A stretch of DNA of 64,000 bases, from assembly GCA_014529385.2 (NCBI GenBank), contig CM043955.1, forward strand, positions 142,586,140-142,650,139, given 5' to 3'. The notes under the pieces are model-generated. The model saw only the letters and a program-made list of their open reading frames with translations, was not told the origin of the DNA and made no database searches. Source of the DNA: Adiantum capillus-veneris. Its lineage: Eukaryota > Streptophyta > Polypodiopsida > Polypodiales > Pteridaceae. A program made the translations under genes and the position numbers. Shown here piece after piece: positions 48,346-59,002 of the stretch (its first letter is position 1; each line of letters opens with the position of its first letter).

Positions 48346-49033
48346 AGGTAATCACTTAGATTTTGTATTTGATATAATGTTGACAAAAAATTCAAACTGA
48401 AATGTGTTGACTATTGTGCAAGAATAACTACTACTCAAATTATCTATCAATGGATCCTTAAACGAGTGGAATTTATATCAAGGATTGCCTAGGTATTACC
48501 ATGTTTCCCTTGCAATTTGTGACGTGACACAAGAGAAAGAAGTACATTGATAAATGGAAAATATAGAGTACACTGTCAAGAAGTGTGCAGTGTGGCTACG
48601 AAAGCACCTTGCGGCGTAGAACTTGGTAATCATTTTGGACATGTCTTTGACACCAGTGTACGAAACTTGCTATTTTTGGCCAAGATTGCCCACATTGAAC
48701 TTTTAGGCAAAATGAGCGTGCCACTTCGAAACACTTGACATTTGTACATTCCTAAAGAAAAGTAGGCATGCTTCAATATGGTAAAAGATGCAACAATGCC
48801 ACGTTCTCAGCATCGCCTGCTCGGCAAGGTATATACACGCCTGCAACCATGGCATCCGTTTTCGTATATATCACACTATGTACATTGTAGCATTTGGTCC
48901 CACACATCAAAAGTGTTAAGAGTGAGGTATATATTTTTAGTTTCACATTACATACGTGCCACAACACGACATCCACCCCCTCTAGACCTACACATCCTCT
49001 GGCATGTGCCTTACATATCATTTTGCAGCATGT
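48346..49033. other. Unassigned sequence between Helitron and gypsy 3
   Basis: No gene recognised. It may contain the 3' LTR of gypsy 3 (minus strand), since the pol frame ends at 49034, but no TG...CA pair or polypurine tract was found. Confidence 0.35.
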
Positions 49034-52000
49034 TCAATATTCATTTAAGTCAACATACATGTCAATTTCATCATCACTTCCAACAAAATCTAACGCATTG
49101 TCCTCTTGTTCTTCACCCTCACCCATAGTATTTTCATTAGAGCCTGCATTTTGACTTTCTTGTGAATCAATGGGATCTATATCACCTCTTTTTTTGAACA
49201 ATTTGATTCTTTTCCTTGCAATGGGAATCTTCATTTTTGTCCCATCCAACTCATGCAAGGTATAAGTTGCATTCCCTTGTACATGCCGAACCACATAAGG
49301 TCCAAATCATCTCTTTGAAAGCTTTCTTATTGTTGAATGATGGTTGTCAAGACTATTGTCATACACCAACACCCAATCATCTTCCTCAATAGCTTTAGGT
49401 CTCAGCCTATGCCTCTTATCAAATCCGTCCTTATTCTTTAACCTTGCATCTTTCAATCGTGTTATTGTAATCTCAATATCTTGAGGCATTCTTTCTAACT
49501 GTTGTATGTGCAAAGCAAGAAGGTCTTCCCTACTCATTCCATCTTCCCAAGGCAATACATTCCATGTAGGAATTACATTCTCAATTGGCAATATAGGTTT
49601 TTGACCGTACATCAACTCAAAAGGCATATAATCAGTATAACTGAGCTATCAGTTGTACGATCAGCCCATAAAGCATAAGGCAACAACCTAGTCCACTCTC
49701 CCATTTTACCTTTGCAGGCCTTAGCCAAAGCTTTAATGATAGGAGGATGCCCACGCTCTGATTTACCATTTCCCTCTGGATTATATGCAGTACTGAGAGC
49801 AAGTTTAATGCCCAACTTAGAGAAAAATTCCCTAGCTTTGTAGTCATCCAACTCACCCTTGTCTGCTGTTATTTCCCAACACAACCATAACAGCTAATTA
49901 CATCATCCGAGAGGAACTTACATATCCCTTTTGTGATTTTAGTTCTTAGAGCACGACCTTCAACTTGGTTGGTTAAGTCTTCTCGTGCAAGAACTATGTA
50001 TCTCATTTTCCACAAGCCCAATGTGATTGTAACCAGATCTACTACTTACTTATAATGCATGGCCAATGGGTAAGTAGGGTGCAACCCATCACTATGACAT
50101 ACATTTGACAGGTTTCAAAAGACTCCACAAAGTGAGGTACATCTTTATACATACTTTTTCACCAATAACTCTCTTTCATTTTAGTAAAGGTGGCCCATAC
50201 ACCTCTATGTCTAGCGTAAAGACTCTCATAAAACTTTTTTATGAGCTCATTTTGAGCGTCCTTATCATTCAAAACTCTCAACGGCATTCCATTTCTTTGT
50301 TTTGGATGCTTCCATAAGTACCCATATTTCAAAAAGTATCCATAGGCCTTTCTCCGTATACTTTTGATCTCTTGATCAGTCCACCCTTCTTGCCTTGTCA
50401 AACTGCTTAGATAGCATCCAATGAGAAACCAATCACCTTGATATAGGTCATCTGTAATGAATCAAGTACATTTGACAGGAAAACATGATCACCCTTGACA
50501 TGAGAGATACTATAGTACCTTGTGCCTACATCATCATCCTCGACAACCATGTCTTCTTCATTTTCATACCTTGCTCTTGAATGCATATTCGCAACTGAAT
50601 TATCTTTCCTTGCAATATTCTTAAATTTTGGATTCAAGAAATTTATGTAGGAAATCCATCTCAACATAACAATGTCAAGAGCTAGCAACTTGTGATCATT
50701 CCAAGAAGGGGTAGACAATCAGTCTCCAATATTACATTTTCTCCTATCAAATACTCTTTGTCACATCTCAATGCTGTGACTACTCCCCATAACTCTCTTT
50801 TTACCTGTGGATAGTTGCGTGGATGAGAACTTAAGTCTTTTTCTCCAAATCTCAGCGCATATGGCTTGCCATCATCATCACCTTTCCCAATCGCCCATCA
50901 AATTCCTGTGGGGCTACTATCCACTGTCACAATTACATATCTTTAACATTCATAGTTTAATTTCCTCAAAAATGGAGACATAAGTAGCAACTTCTTTAAT
51001 TTTCTCATGGCATGAGTATGCATTTCTTCCCATTGAAACCTTTGTTTCTTTCTCAAAAGTTGATACAAAGGTTTTGCACATGCACATAATGTGAAATTCA
51101 GATAACATAGAACACATATGCACCAAAGAACCTTCGAACCTCAGTTACATTAATACATGTCTCTTTCATTATTTGAACCACATCAATGTTTACTGGACAA
51201 GGCCTTCTACCATATGGCCCGCACACCAAACACTGACTATTGCACATACAAGGTAAGGTTCACTTCTTCCAATCTTGACAAGATCTCATCACCATCATTG
51301 ATACAATTTGCCACATACTTGTGGCACCCCCTTAAGTCCAAAGCCACATCTATATCCCTTATATCACATCCTTTAATTGACACGTCATCAAGAAAGGGCA
51401 TTGTAGTTTGCGGTATGAAGTCACGTAGGACATTGTTCATACCATTCATCATATGTAAAACTGAATTAGTTTCTCCCTGAGCTAATGTGCACATCTTTAC
51501 CAAACCCAAAGGTGTCCTCATGTAGTCAAGTCCTTGCTTTCCATAGCTAGTTGGAGTTGATCATACCCTGAGTACAAATCCCCCAGGGAATATATCACCC
51601 TTCCTGCAAATGCCTCTGCAAACGCATCTACAACTAGCCATGTACCCACATTTCTGATTGTCACCTTATTCACAAGTTGCAAATCGTGAATCAAGCAAGA
51701 ACCATTTTTCTTCGGAACTGTGAACCACCTTTTTGAATATGGAGCACAAGAAGGCTCCAAAATACCCATTTTGATCTTTTTATTAAGCAACTCAATGAGT
51801 TTTGGAAAATGAGTCTTTGGAACTCAAATAGGCCTCAAGTTCCAAGGTACATGAGGGATAGTGAGATCACCATAGGAGTAACAACAGATGGATCAAAACA
51901 TCCTATCTTATGCGTCTCGAATGCAAAAGCATTTCCATGTTTGTTAAGAATTTCTTCAAACCATATTCTTTCAACCTCTTTCAAACTGTCCTTGCAACCA

Positions 52001-52560
52001 ATATTTAGCTCCCTCAAAGAATCCTATGTAAACTTATGCCCAATCTTGCTTAGGTCACGAAGACTAGGCTGTGAAGCAGCTTGCTCCATCTTATCCATGT
52101 AGTCCTTTGGTACAGGTAATGCCACTGGTTTCACTTTCTTTGCCACAGACTTATACTTGGTCTCCACTCGTACATCAACACCTTGAGCATTTTTGAAATC
52201 CTCAATGACTTTGTACATTTCTATTGAGAAAAATATTATAACCTCACTTTCCATACGCAAATTGCAATCCACGAAAGCCTCCAAGTCTTGCATAGTATCC
52301 ACAAATGAACACTCATCAAACACACCTGCAATGCATTCACAATCTTCTAGAAAACCATTCATCTTCAAACCCCTTTGTACACTATTTACATGTTTTCGCT
52401 CACCGCGCTTTAAGACCTCACACTTTGTAAAAGCAATAGATCCATAGTCTGTTAATCCTACAAAACCTATAGAAAACGTTTCCTTTGCATATACATCATG
52501 AAATAACGTTTCTCTGCTTGTATCACTGCAATCCTGCTCTACAATCATTAGGAGAAATAT
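49034..52560 (-). pseudogene. Ty3/gypsy pol 3, separate clade, decayed
   Basis: Minus strand, from right to left: a protease-to-RT linker ending in KKVKPVALPVPKDYMDKMEQ and SLRDLSKIGHKFT. RT: MLNKKIKMGILEPSCAPYSK, RWFTVPKKNGS, RVIYSLGDLYSGYDQLQLAM and MRTPLGLVKMCTLAQGETNS, with catalytic PFLDDV. RNase H tail: FKNIARKDNSVANMHSRARY. Integrase: YARHRGVWATFTKMKESYW, a later DDYKAREFFSKLGIKLALST and NPEGNGKSERG, which keeps the Glu. The end includes MPFELMYGQKPILPIENV and VRHVQGNATYTLHELDGTKM. The Y-S-x-G-D-L-Y-S-G-Y-D-Q motif separates it from the Tat and chromovirus elements in this window. About eight breaks; no LTRs found. Confidence 0.85.
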
Positions 52561-52856
52561 GGACTTTTCATGGGCCTTGTAAGGAATCCTAATCTTTAGG
52601 GATTAAGGCTAATGTTGTGTAGGGTTAAGGGGACAAGGGCATTGAAGAAGGTAGTTTTGAGTAGGCTTTTCTAGCCTTTTTTTAGACAAATGTAGGATGT
52701 GGACCTAAGAGGTTACTTTCTCTCTCTAAATTTTTGAAAGTGAAGGAAGTATAGGGGTGTGGCCACATCAGCAAAAACGTGGGTCACTAAGAGCCAAAAT
52801 TTGATTTTTTTTTCAAAAAGCTCATTTTTACTTATTTTTGACTTAAAACTCCCGCC

Positions 52857-52904
<48 letters not shown>

Positions 52905-53020
52905 TCAAAAATCATCTTTTGACCCTTTTTTTTACCTACAACCTTTGAAAGTCCATTTTTTAAAAATCTTTTTTCCCAAAAAGTAAAAAACACTTTGCTG
53001 TCTCCTCCTCCTCCCTCTTC
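52561..53020. other. Noncoding, with (AC)n-(TA)n at 52859-52905
   Basis: T- and A-rich sequence with (AC)16 followed by (TA)7. No gene. Confidence 0.6.
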
Positions 53021-53029
53021 TCTCCCTCC

Positions 53030-56000
53030 TTGCCCCTAGCTTCCTCCTCCTCCCCAACCTCTCCCTCCCCCTCCCCCTCTATCTTTTCATCCTTTTCTTC
53101 CTCACGCAACAACTTCCATGGTGCTTACGGACATCACAAATCATTTGCTTCCACCACCACGTACTCCGCACACCAAAAGCATGCATATCTGCTTGCCCAC
53201 GATGTTTGCACCGAAGGCTGCATGTGAGGGTGATCAAAGGTCATCACAGGAATATGGCGCTGTCGGTGAGACGAATGTTGACATTTGGGTGGACGGCCTT
53301 TTGTACCCTTACAATCCTATAAGCCGCTTCCATCCATCCTTTAATAGCCTTTTGATATTTTTTCAATATCTTGGGAGGGGAGAAGCAGGCTTGTTAGGCT
53401 ATTGCAAGCGGTTGTGTATGGGTTCACGCGCTTCTTTGCATATGTGATGCATGAATGTCAAGCTCTTTAGCTCAAGATGGCGGCATTAGAAGATAGTATT
53501 GACTCTTCAGAGAGGGAGGTTGAAACTCTTTAACAACAAATGTAGGAAACGGATTCCCACATTATGAAGCTTGCCAACACCATCACATATTTGAAAGAAA
53601 CACCCCTTGGTGCAACGGAACACAAATGCACGTATTCATCCATTAAAACCCTTGCACATTCAGGTGGAGCATGCAAATGATGAGTGACAGTCACAAGGTG
53701 ATTTGGTCTTTAGTTGAATGATACATTCCTAATTCACACTATTTTCTAACATTTATCTTATTGGTTGCTAGAAACTTCATCCAGGAGGCATGCAGTGGAA
53801 CAAGCCAAGATGATCGAGTCAACCTTCTCACTAATTGTCTCAATATCCATGATATGATTTTTATCTTACAATCACCTGGAGGTAAGCACATTAAGGATGC
53901 AGTCACCAAGGACCTTATGCGTAAATTGAGAAATGTGGTTAGTGAAGATGACGTGCAACAAGCTTGTGACGAGGCAGGGATCAGTACCAAAGCCTTTCAT
54001 GCTATTTCTCGACTCCTAAAGGGTGCCCTCAAAGAGCGTGGAATTGTGAAAAACCTATTTTCCGTTCTGCACAAGGTCAACCTTGCAAAGAAGGCCACAG
54101 ACGAAGCTGTGCTCTCCCGCATTGGGGCATACCTACACATTGAGGACACAATGCCAACTTCGCTTTATGCTTTGTGTGTAACAAAGGCAAGCGAAAAAGG
54201 TAAGAAACACTCCATAATAAATTCGAAGAAGGGCTTCCCTTACACAATGTGGAATAATATTTTTGTGGACCTTAGAAGGCTTCAACAAGCCATGCTTTGA
54301 TTTTATGAGCTACCTAAGAAGGTGACACACTAAACTTCTTTCTTTTGGCCGTGTTCTTATCATAGACTTTGAAGTATAAGGTCTTGCCACTATTTATTTT
54401 GTAGTGCTTGGCACAAAGGTCGCTTTTGTGCTAAAACTCGATGAGTGTAAAATAGTGAAAGGCCAAAGGTTAGAGAGGCTAAGTGTCACTCTAATGAATG
54501 AGTCCCTTTTTCCAACCAAGCAAATGGATTCAATTGAGCCATCTCCCACCCCGTCTTTTAGAGTGTGCAATTAGAGAAAGACATTTGGTGGATGGGTGCT
54601 ATTGAGGTGCTCAAAGAGACCAATGGAGTACTTTCATGGATTTTTGAGAGAACTCCATGGATCACAAAAGTAATACACTCCCAAATTGCAGGTGAGAAGT
54701 TGGAGGTTGAGGGTTTTGGTAGCCATGATGCGGAGTGGCACTTAGGTGGGGACTTGAAGACCATAAAGTGTTTGCTTGGCTGCAAACAAGGAGCTTCTTC
54801 TCTCATGCCTTGTCCATTTTGCAGTCGAGGGTACAAACCTAGCGGACAAAAATCACACAAGAGCTCTGCAAAGGTCGGTTCAATGCTTCCATGGTAAGGG
54901 GGTGGAGAACAAGGGTTGGATTGTCATGATATCGGAGATGAAAGCAGAGAATGGGAAGTGTCTGTTTTGAGATGTCCCATGCTCAATGTCCTAGACCATG
55001 CATAAAAGGACCAGGCTTGGAATCCAATCCTTCCATTTCCTTTATTGAATGTATATTTTTGTACATTACATGCATTCATGCACATTTTTGATAGGCTATT
55101 GAAGCTCCACATTGACTATGCTTTCACAATGAAGCCATTGGAAAAGTCCCAAGAAGCGATTGAAAGGGTGGAGGCACTCTTGAGTTCCATTGGCTGTCAT
55201 AGTGGAAATGTGTCTATCGTTGCTGCAAAGAATACAAGGGAGGCCCATGAAATTGCCCAACAAGTGTCAGTGAGTGAAAAAAAAGCCAAACATTTTTTAA
55301 AGAGAGTGACCCAAGGAAAGCTAGGTCGATATGATGCTCAAAACAGCTCCAACCAGTAGATAGGTAACCTTTGGGAACTTTGGAAGGAGTTATGCAAAGC
55401 TACTACTGACAATGATTCAAATGGCGAGCTTGCAAACAAGCACAAGCAAGTTTGTGCACATTTTGATAAAATGGTCAAGCTATGGGCCTTAACAGCACAA
55501 CAGAAGAACAACGCCAATCATTTCAAGAAGCCTTGTGGATTTTACCAAGTTCTTCATCCTTTCTTGGGGTGAAAATAACATCACACATTACATGGTAATC
55601 CATGTTACGTGGTGAACTTATTACAAGGGATTGTTTTCATTAAATAATGTGGATTGCTTACTCATGTGAACAACATATCTTGTTTGTGCATGGTGCATTT
55701 TTTATGCACAAATATAGTTCGCTTGAGATTTTTAGCAGTGAAGGCATGGAGAAGTCTCTTTATCGAGCAAGGGGGGTGTACTTTAAAAATACTCGTCATG
55801 TTGGTGGAATATGGTGCAATTCAATTATTTGGAGGAGATGTTCAACTAGTTTTCTCGCACAATATTTACTTGTAAGCTCACAATGGAGTGTGCGCGACAA
55901 TCCAAGATTGCTAGGGAAGTGCGAAAATGGAGTCGTCAAGAGCACAACAACAAGTGGCAAATGTTGCAAGGCTCCACCGAGCATGCTGCATGGTGCCAAT

Positions 56001-56090
56001 GCAGAGTGCGACAGGGGTCTAAATGGATTTTGCACAAGTGACTACACGTGAATGCAAAGTCGAACTCTTGACATGTTTAAAAAAAAAATT
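53030..56090 (+). pseudogene. Transposase-like gene of an unclassified family, decayed
   Basis: Plus-strand blocks follow each other with stops between: a Ser/Pro-rich start (53030), a helical segment LEDSIDSSEREVETL (about 53485), and a 180-residue open block 53761-54300 (FIQEACSGTSQDDRVNLLTN ... MWNNIFVDLRRLQQAML). Next are 54565-54897 with WHLGGDLKTIKCLLGCKQGA and SLMPCPFC, then 55045-55359 and its flank (a helical LHAFMHIFDRLLKLH), FDKMVKLWALTAQQK near 55470, and EGMEKSLYRARGVYFKNTRH near 55745. The sequence GDLK...LLG...CPFC, then a helical L..FM.I.D.L..L, then (Q/E)G(M/L)EK...YF..T.H recalls uncharacterised proteins in invertebrates and seedless plants. A transposase role is my inference. 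Confidence 0.5.
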
Positions 56091-56160
56091 TGGTGCATCC
56101 ATTTAAAAAATAGTTTTTTTCCAAAATTAGTGTGAACAGGGCCCTTTTAAAATGGGCCTT

Positions 56161-56168
56161 TATAAATA
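56161..56168 (+). promoter_or_regulatory. TATA box of the H3-like gene
   Basis: TATAAATA in CCTTTATAAATATTG, 59 bases before the ATG at 56227. The spacing suits a short leader. It suggests the downstream reading frame had its own promoter and was not an exon of the preceding transposase-like gene. Confidence 0.6.
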
Positions 56169-56226
56169 TTGCATGCTCTCATAAATCACTCATTTATTAA
56201 GCACATGTGAGCTCTTACAATACCCA

Positions 56227-57104
56227 ATGGCACGCACCAAACAAACCGTAAAAGAGCATCCGCTTGCCAATAGAAACACCCTCCAAGGATGTGAGAATCC
56301 GGCATGGCTTAAAGGCACAAGAAAACGGCCATGAACCCCTGGCCGTTCCACGCACTCTTCTAGCAGTGGGCATGGTAGTCGAGCCCAGGAGACATCAAGG
56401 GTAGAAGAGCCTTCACCTGCTCAACAACGAACGTCTCGACGTAGAGTGAAGCAACACGCCTAGCATTGGCGAGAAGAGCAGGCCCAACAAACACCAGAGT
56501 CTGATAGGGAGGACCTGTTATGCCACAATTTGCAAGCAGGACCATCCAGAGCTCGGGTCCATACATATACCAAATCAGAGAAAGAGCCACCATGGCAGCG
56601 AGCTGATACACCGCGCACACACCGGGTGCCTGTTGGGGGGAAGACATTGCCTCGTGGTCAGAGAGCTCTCCCCACAACACAAGATCGGGAGGCAAGGGAA
56701 GAGGATGACTCTAAAGAGGCTACAGATTCAACCCCAAAGCATGTAAATAGATGCAAATCAAAGTTTTTCAAGAAGCCTAAATGCCGCCAACAATTAAATG
56801 TGCAAGTGCCCCCAAGACAACCTCAACAACGTCGGAAAATAGCAAGGGCATTTGCAGAAAGGCTACGGAGCTTTTAATTTGACGCGCCCCCTCTGCTCGC
56901 ACGGGGAAGGAGGTGCTTTAAAGCTATGGAAATCAGTATAGGATGCAAACAAAAGCGCTGTAGGCTATTTAAGAAGCTGCAGAGGCCCACATCATATCGG
57001 TGTTGGAAGATACCAACCTATGTGCCATACCTGCAAAGAGAGTGACAATACAGCCAAAGGATATGCCGCTTGCATGCCGATTGCGACGGGACTTCAAGCA
57101 TTAG
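56227..57104 (+). pseudogene. Histone H3-like gene with a very long N-terminal tail, decayed
   Basis: It begins MARTKQT, identical to the first seven residues of histone H3, then diverges (VKEHPLANRNTL). One frame continues for 217 codons to 56877 with two earlier stops (TGA 56332, TAG 56461) through a basic, Ser/Pro/Gln-rich tail. After a stop at 56875 and a frameshift near 56940, another frame reads [20 protein letters not shown] and [20 protein letters not shown] to TAG 57102-57104. That is the C-terminal half of the H3 histone fold (alpha 2 end, loop 2, alpha 3). Canonical H3 is about 136 residues; this spans about 292 codons. The N-terminal and alpha 1 match is poor. A CENH3-like or transposon-borne H3 are alternatives; the AKRVTI-PKD loop is closer to canonical H3. 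Confidence 0.72.
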
Positions 57105-57297
57105 CCAAAGTTACACGTCCTTTTTTGTATGGAGCACCCTTCTCTTTGTAATCATTGATTTTGCAATGACAAAATGATTATGAGTTGTCTATTGTCTTTG
57201 TCTACTGTCTCCATAGTCATTTGGCTTTTCGGACTATCCATCTGTTTTAAATTAAGTGTTCTGGCCATGAAGAGGTAAATTTAAATCAAATATTAAT
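57105..57297. other. Possible 3' untranslated region
   Basis: T-rich sequence after the H3-like frame; no AATAAA seen and no gene recognised. Confidence 0.4.
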
Positions 57298-57470
57298 AGT
57301 TTTGGTAACCTAAGGGGTAGACAAGGCCCACAAATGCAAAAAAAAGGGTGGCCACAAGGGCGCGCAGGTGAGCCATCCAAAAAAACTGAATGAGCCATCT
57401 GCGCGCCCTTGTGGCCACCCTTTTTTTTGCATTTTCTGGCCTTATCTGCCCCCCAGGATACCAGAAAAGT
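57298..57470. repeat. Long hairpin with a 35-bp perfect stem
   Basis: 57333-57367 and 57399-57433 are perfect inverted repeats (AATGCAAAAAAAAGGGTGGC ... CGCGCAG) around a 31-base loop. Outside the perfect core the arms keep pairing imperfectly for about 35 bases (GGTAACCTAAGGGG-TAGACAAGGCC against GGTATCCTGGGGGGCAGATA). The arms total about 70 bp each. It could be a foldback MITE or a small-RNA precursor. Confidence 0.85.
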
Positions 57471-57825
57471 TTAAATTAAGTGAAAGAAAATCTTAATGCA
57501 GCATGACAATACAAATTCCACTTCTTTTCACTCATATGTTTTTTGTATTGTCCCCAAAATTGAGGTAAGTTGAAAGCAGATATCACGTGCATCCCACTTC
57601 TACTGTGTTGTTACTTTAAACAAATAAGACACAAATTATTGAAACACATCGCCAATTTCATCAACTTACAAGATTGAGAGATCACATTGAAAAGAATGTA
57701 CAAGATAGAGAAACCGTTCAAAGTATATTTTATTACTTCTAAAAGGTTGATTTTTACATCATACATATGAGGAGCTCATAATTTTCTTGACCATTTCTTG
57801 GTGCCTCTCTTGCGCTGTGAGCGGA
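57471..57825. other. AT-rich noncoding interval
   Basis: No gene or repeat boundary recognised. The right part may belong to the gypsy 4 LTR. Confidence 0.4.
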
Positions 57826-58030
57826 ATTGAAACACACACAACGCCTCTATAATGACCCGACACACACTCTTGGGATGATACACACACACACACACACACA
57901 CGATGGGGCACCACTCGGCTTATACAACCCAGCTGGCCGAGACAGGGAACACACCGATGGAGTGAGAGGAGAGACTATCCATTTACACACTCCACACAGA
58001 GAGAGAGACACACACACACACGCACACCCA
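57826..58030. repeat. (AC)-rich stretch
   Basis: CACACACACAACGCC, (AC)n at 57880-57902, and GAGAGAGACACACACACACAC near 58000. Dinucleotide arrays at this place are common in the R/U5 part of LTRs in this window (gypsy 2 and the block at 12272). Confidence 0.8.
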
Positions 58031-58975
58031 AAAAACTCAACTCAAAAGAGGAGACTTTCTAATGTTTACATACAATTGAGCTTGGGCCAACACTAATGGG
58101 GCAAATAGCTCACACAATATGGGTAAAATATGCTAGATATAATCACAAACTAGAGCAGAAGCTTCGCTCATAGGAGAAACTTACACAGCCAAAACAATAG
58201 AAAAACAATGAGTAATTTGGAAAAATGGACAACACCATCGCGTCCGGAACGGCCCAAAACCCCAGTCTACAATGTCAAAGTGCTCAAATCTGACATCGGA
58301 TGAGCAGTTTACGGCCAAAACAGGCTCCAAAAACAACAAAAATACAGTTGCGGCTGTTCCTCCTCTTCTCTCCATGTTTTTCCTGCTCTTCTCTCCTTTT
58401 TTTCAGTTCTCACACTTAGGTTTATTACTTGGGCACCCTTTGCATTTTAGTTGACCTCAAACGGACCCCGAACATGCCAAAAAGTGGCATCACAGTGCAT
58501 AGTTGTCACCCTGCTGCATCCATCCGCACACCTGGCACTCAACTTTTTCCAATAATGCATACCGCAACCACGTGAAGTGGCCCCAAACTAGGATCCTCAT
58601 GATCACCTTTCTGCATAATTATCACAAGAAAACACCCACGTTGTGTCCGTACTCATCCACATCGTGCAAGTATTGACCCCATTCGACCTCCTGATGCCAC
58701 TAGATGCCATCTGACGCACCTGCTTACGTCATGTCGTCGGCCCGCGGATAGCTTCCTTGAGAAGTTTTATGCGCTACCAACTCCTCATTATTGTAGAAAA
58801 AACACACTGGCACTAGTGACGATGAAAATCGATGCACTATGTACACGCTGTTCTACCTGTACACATTGGGCCCCACGTAACCACTTGGCTTTGGAAAATG
58901 GACAATTCTTTATTTGATGCACCATGCATGTGTATGTACATATGCGCAATCCCTTGCTCCAAAAACTCCTGACAT
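57826..58975 (-). repeat. Probable 3' LTR of gypsy 4
   Basis: It starts on the minus strand at about 58975 (TGTCAGGAGTTTTTGG), directly after a purine tract. The lower end is not defined, because the partner LTR lies outside the window; the left coordinate is only where I stop seeing LTR-like sequence. Confidence 0.5.
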
Positions 58976-58977
58976 AA

Positions 58978-58996
58978 TTTGCCCATCCCCTAGCCT
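58978..58996 (-). other. Gypsy 4 polypurine tract
   Basis: Minus strand GCTAGGGGATGGGCAAAT, next to the presumed LTR start. Gypsy 1 has GGGGGATGGGCAA in the same place. Confidence 0.75.
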
Positions 58997-59002
58997 GCTA
59001 GA

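Noticed and set aside
56360-56695. Minus-strand 111-codon frame opposite the H3-like tail
   Set aside because: The plus strand frame is longer, begins with MARTKQT and is preceded by a TATA box; the minus frame shows no domain.
56227-57104. Interpreting the H3-like stops as RNA-edited (U-to-C) codons
   Set aside because: That editing is an organelle process; this is nuclear transposon-rich DNA, and the frameshift also needs explaining.
57333-57433. Rho-independent terminator
   Set aside because: A strong stem followed by T-rich sequence looks like one, but this is a eukaryotic nuclear context and the stem is too long.
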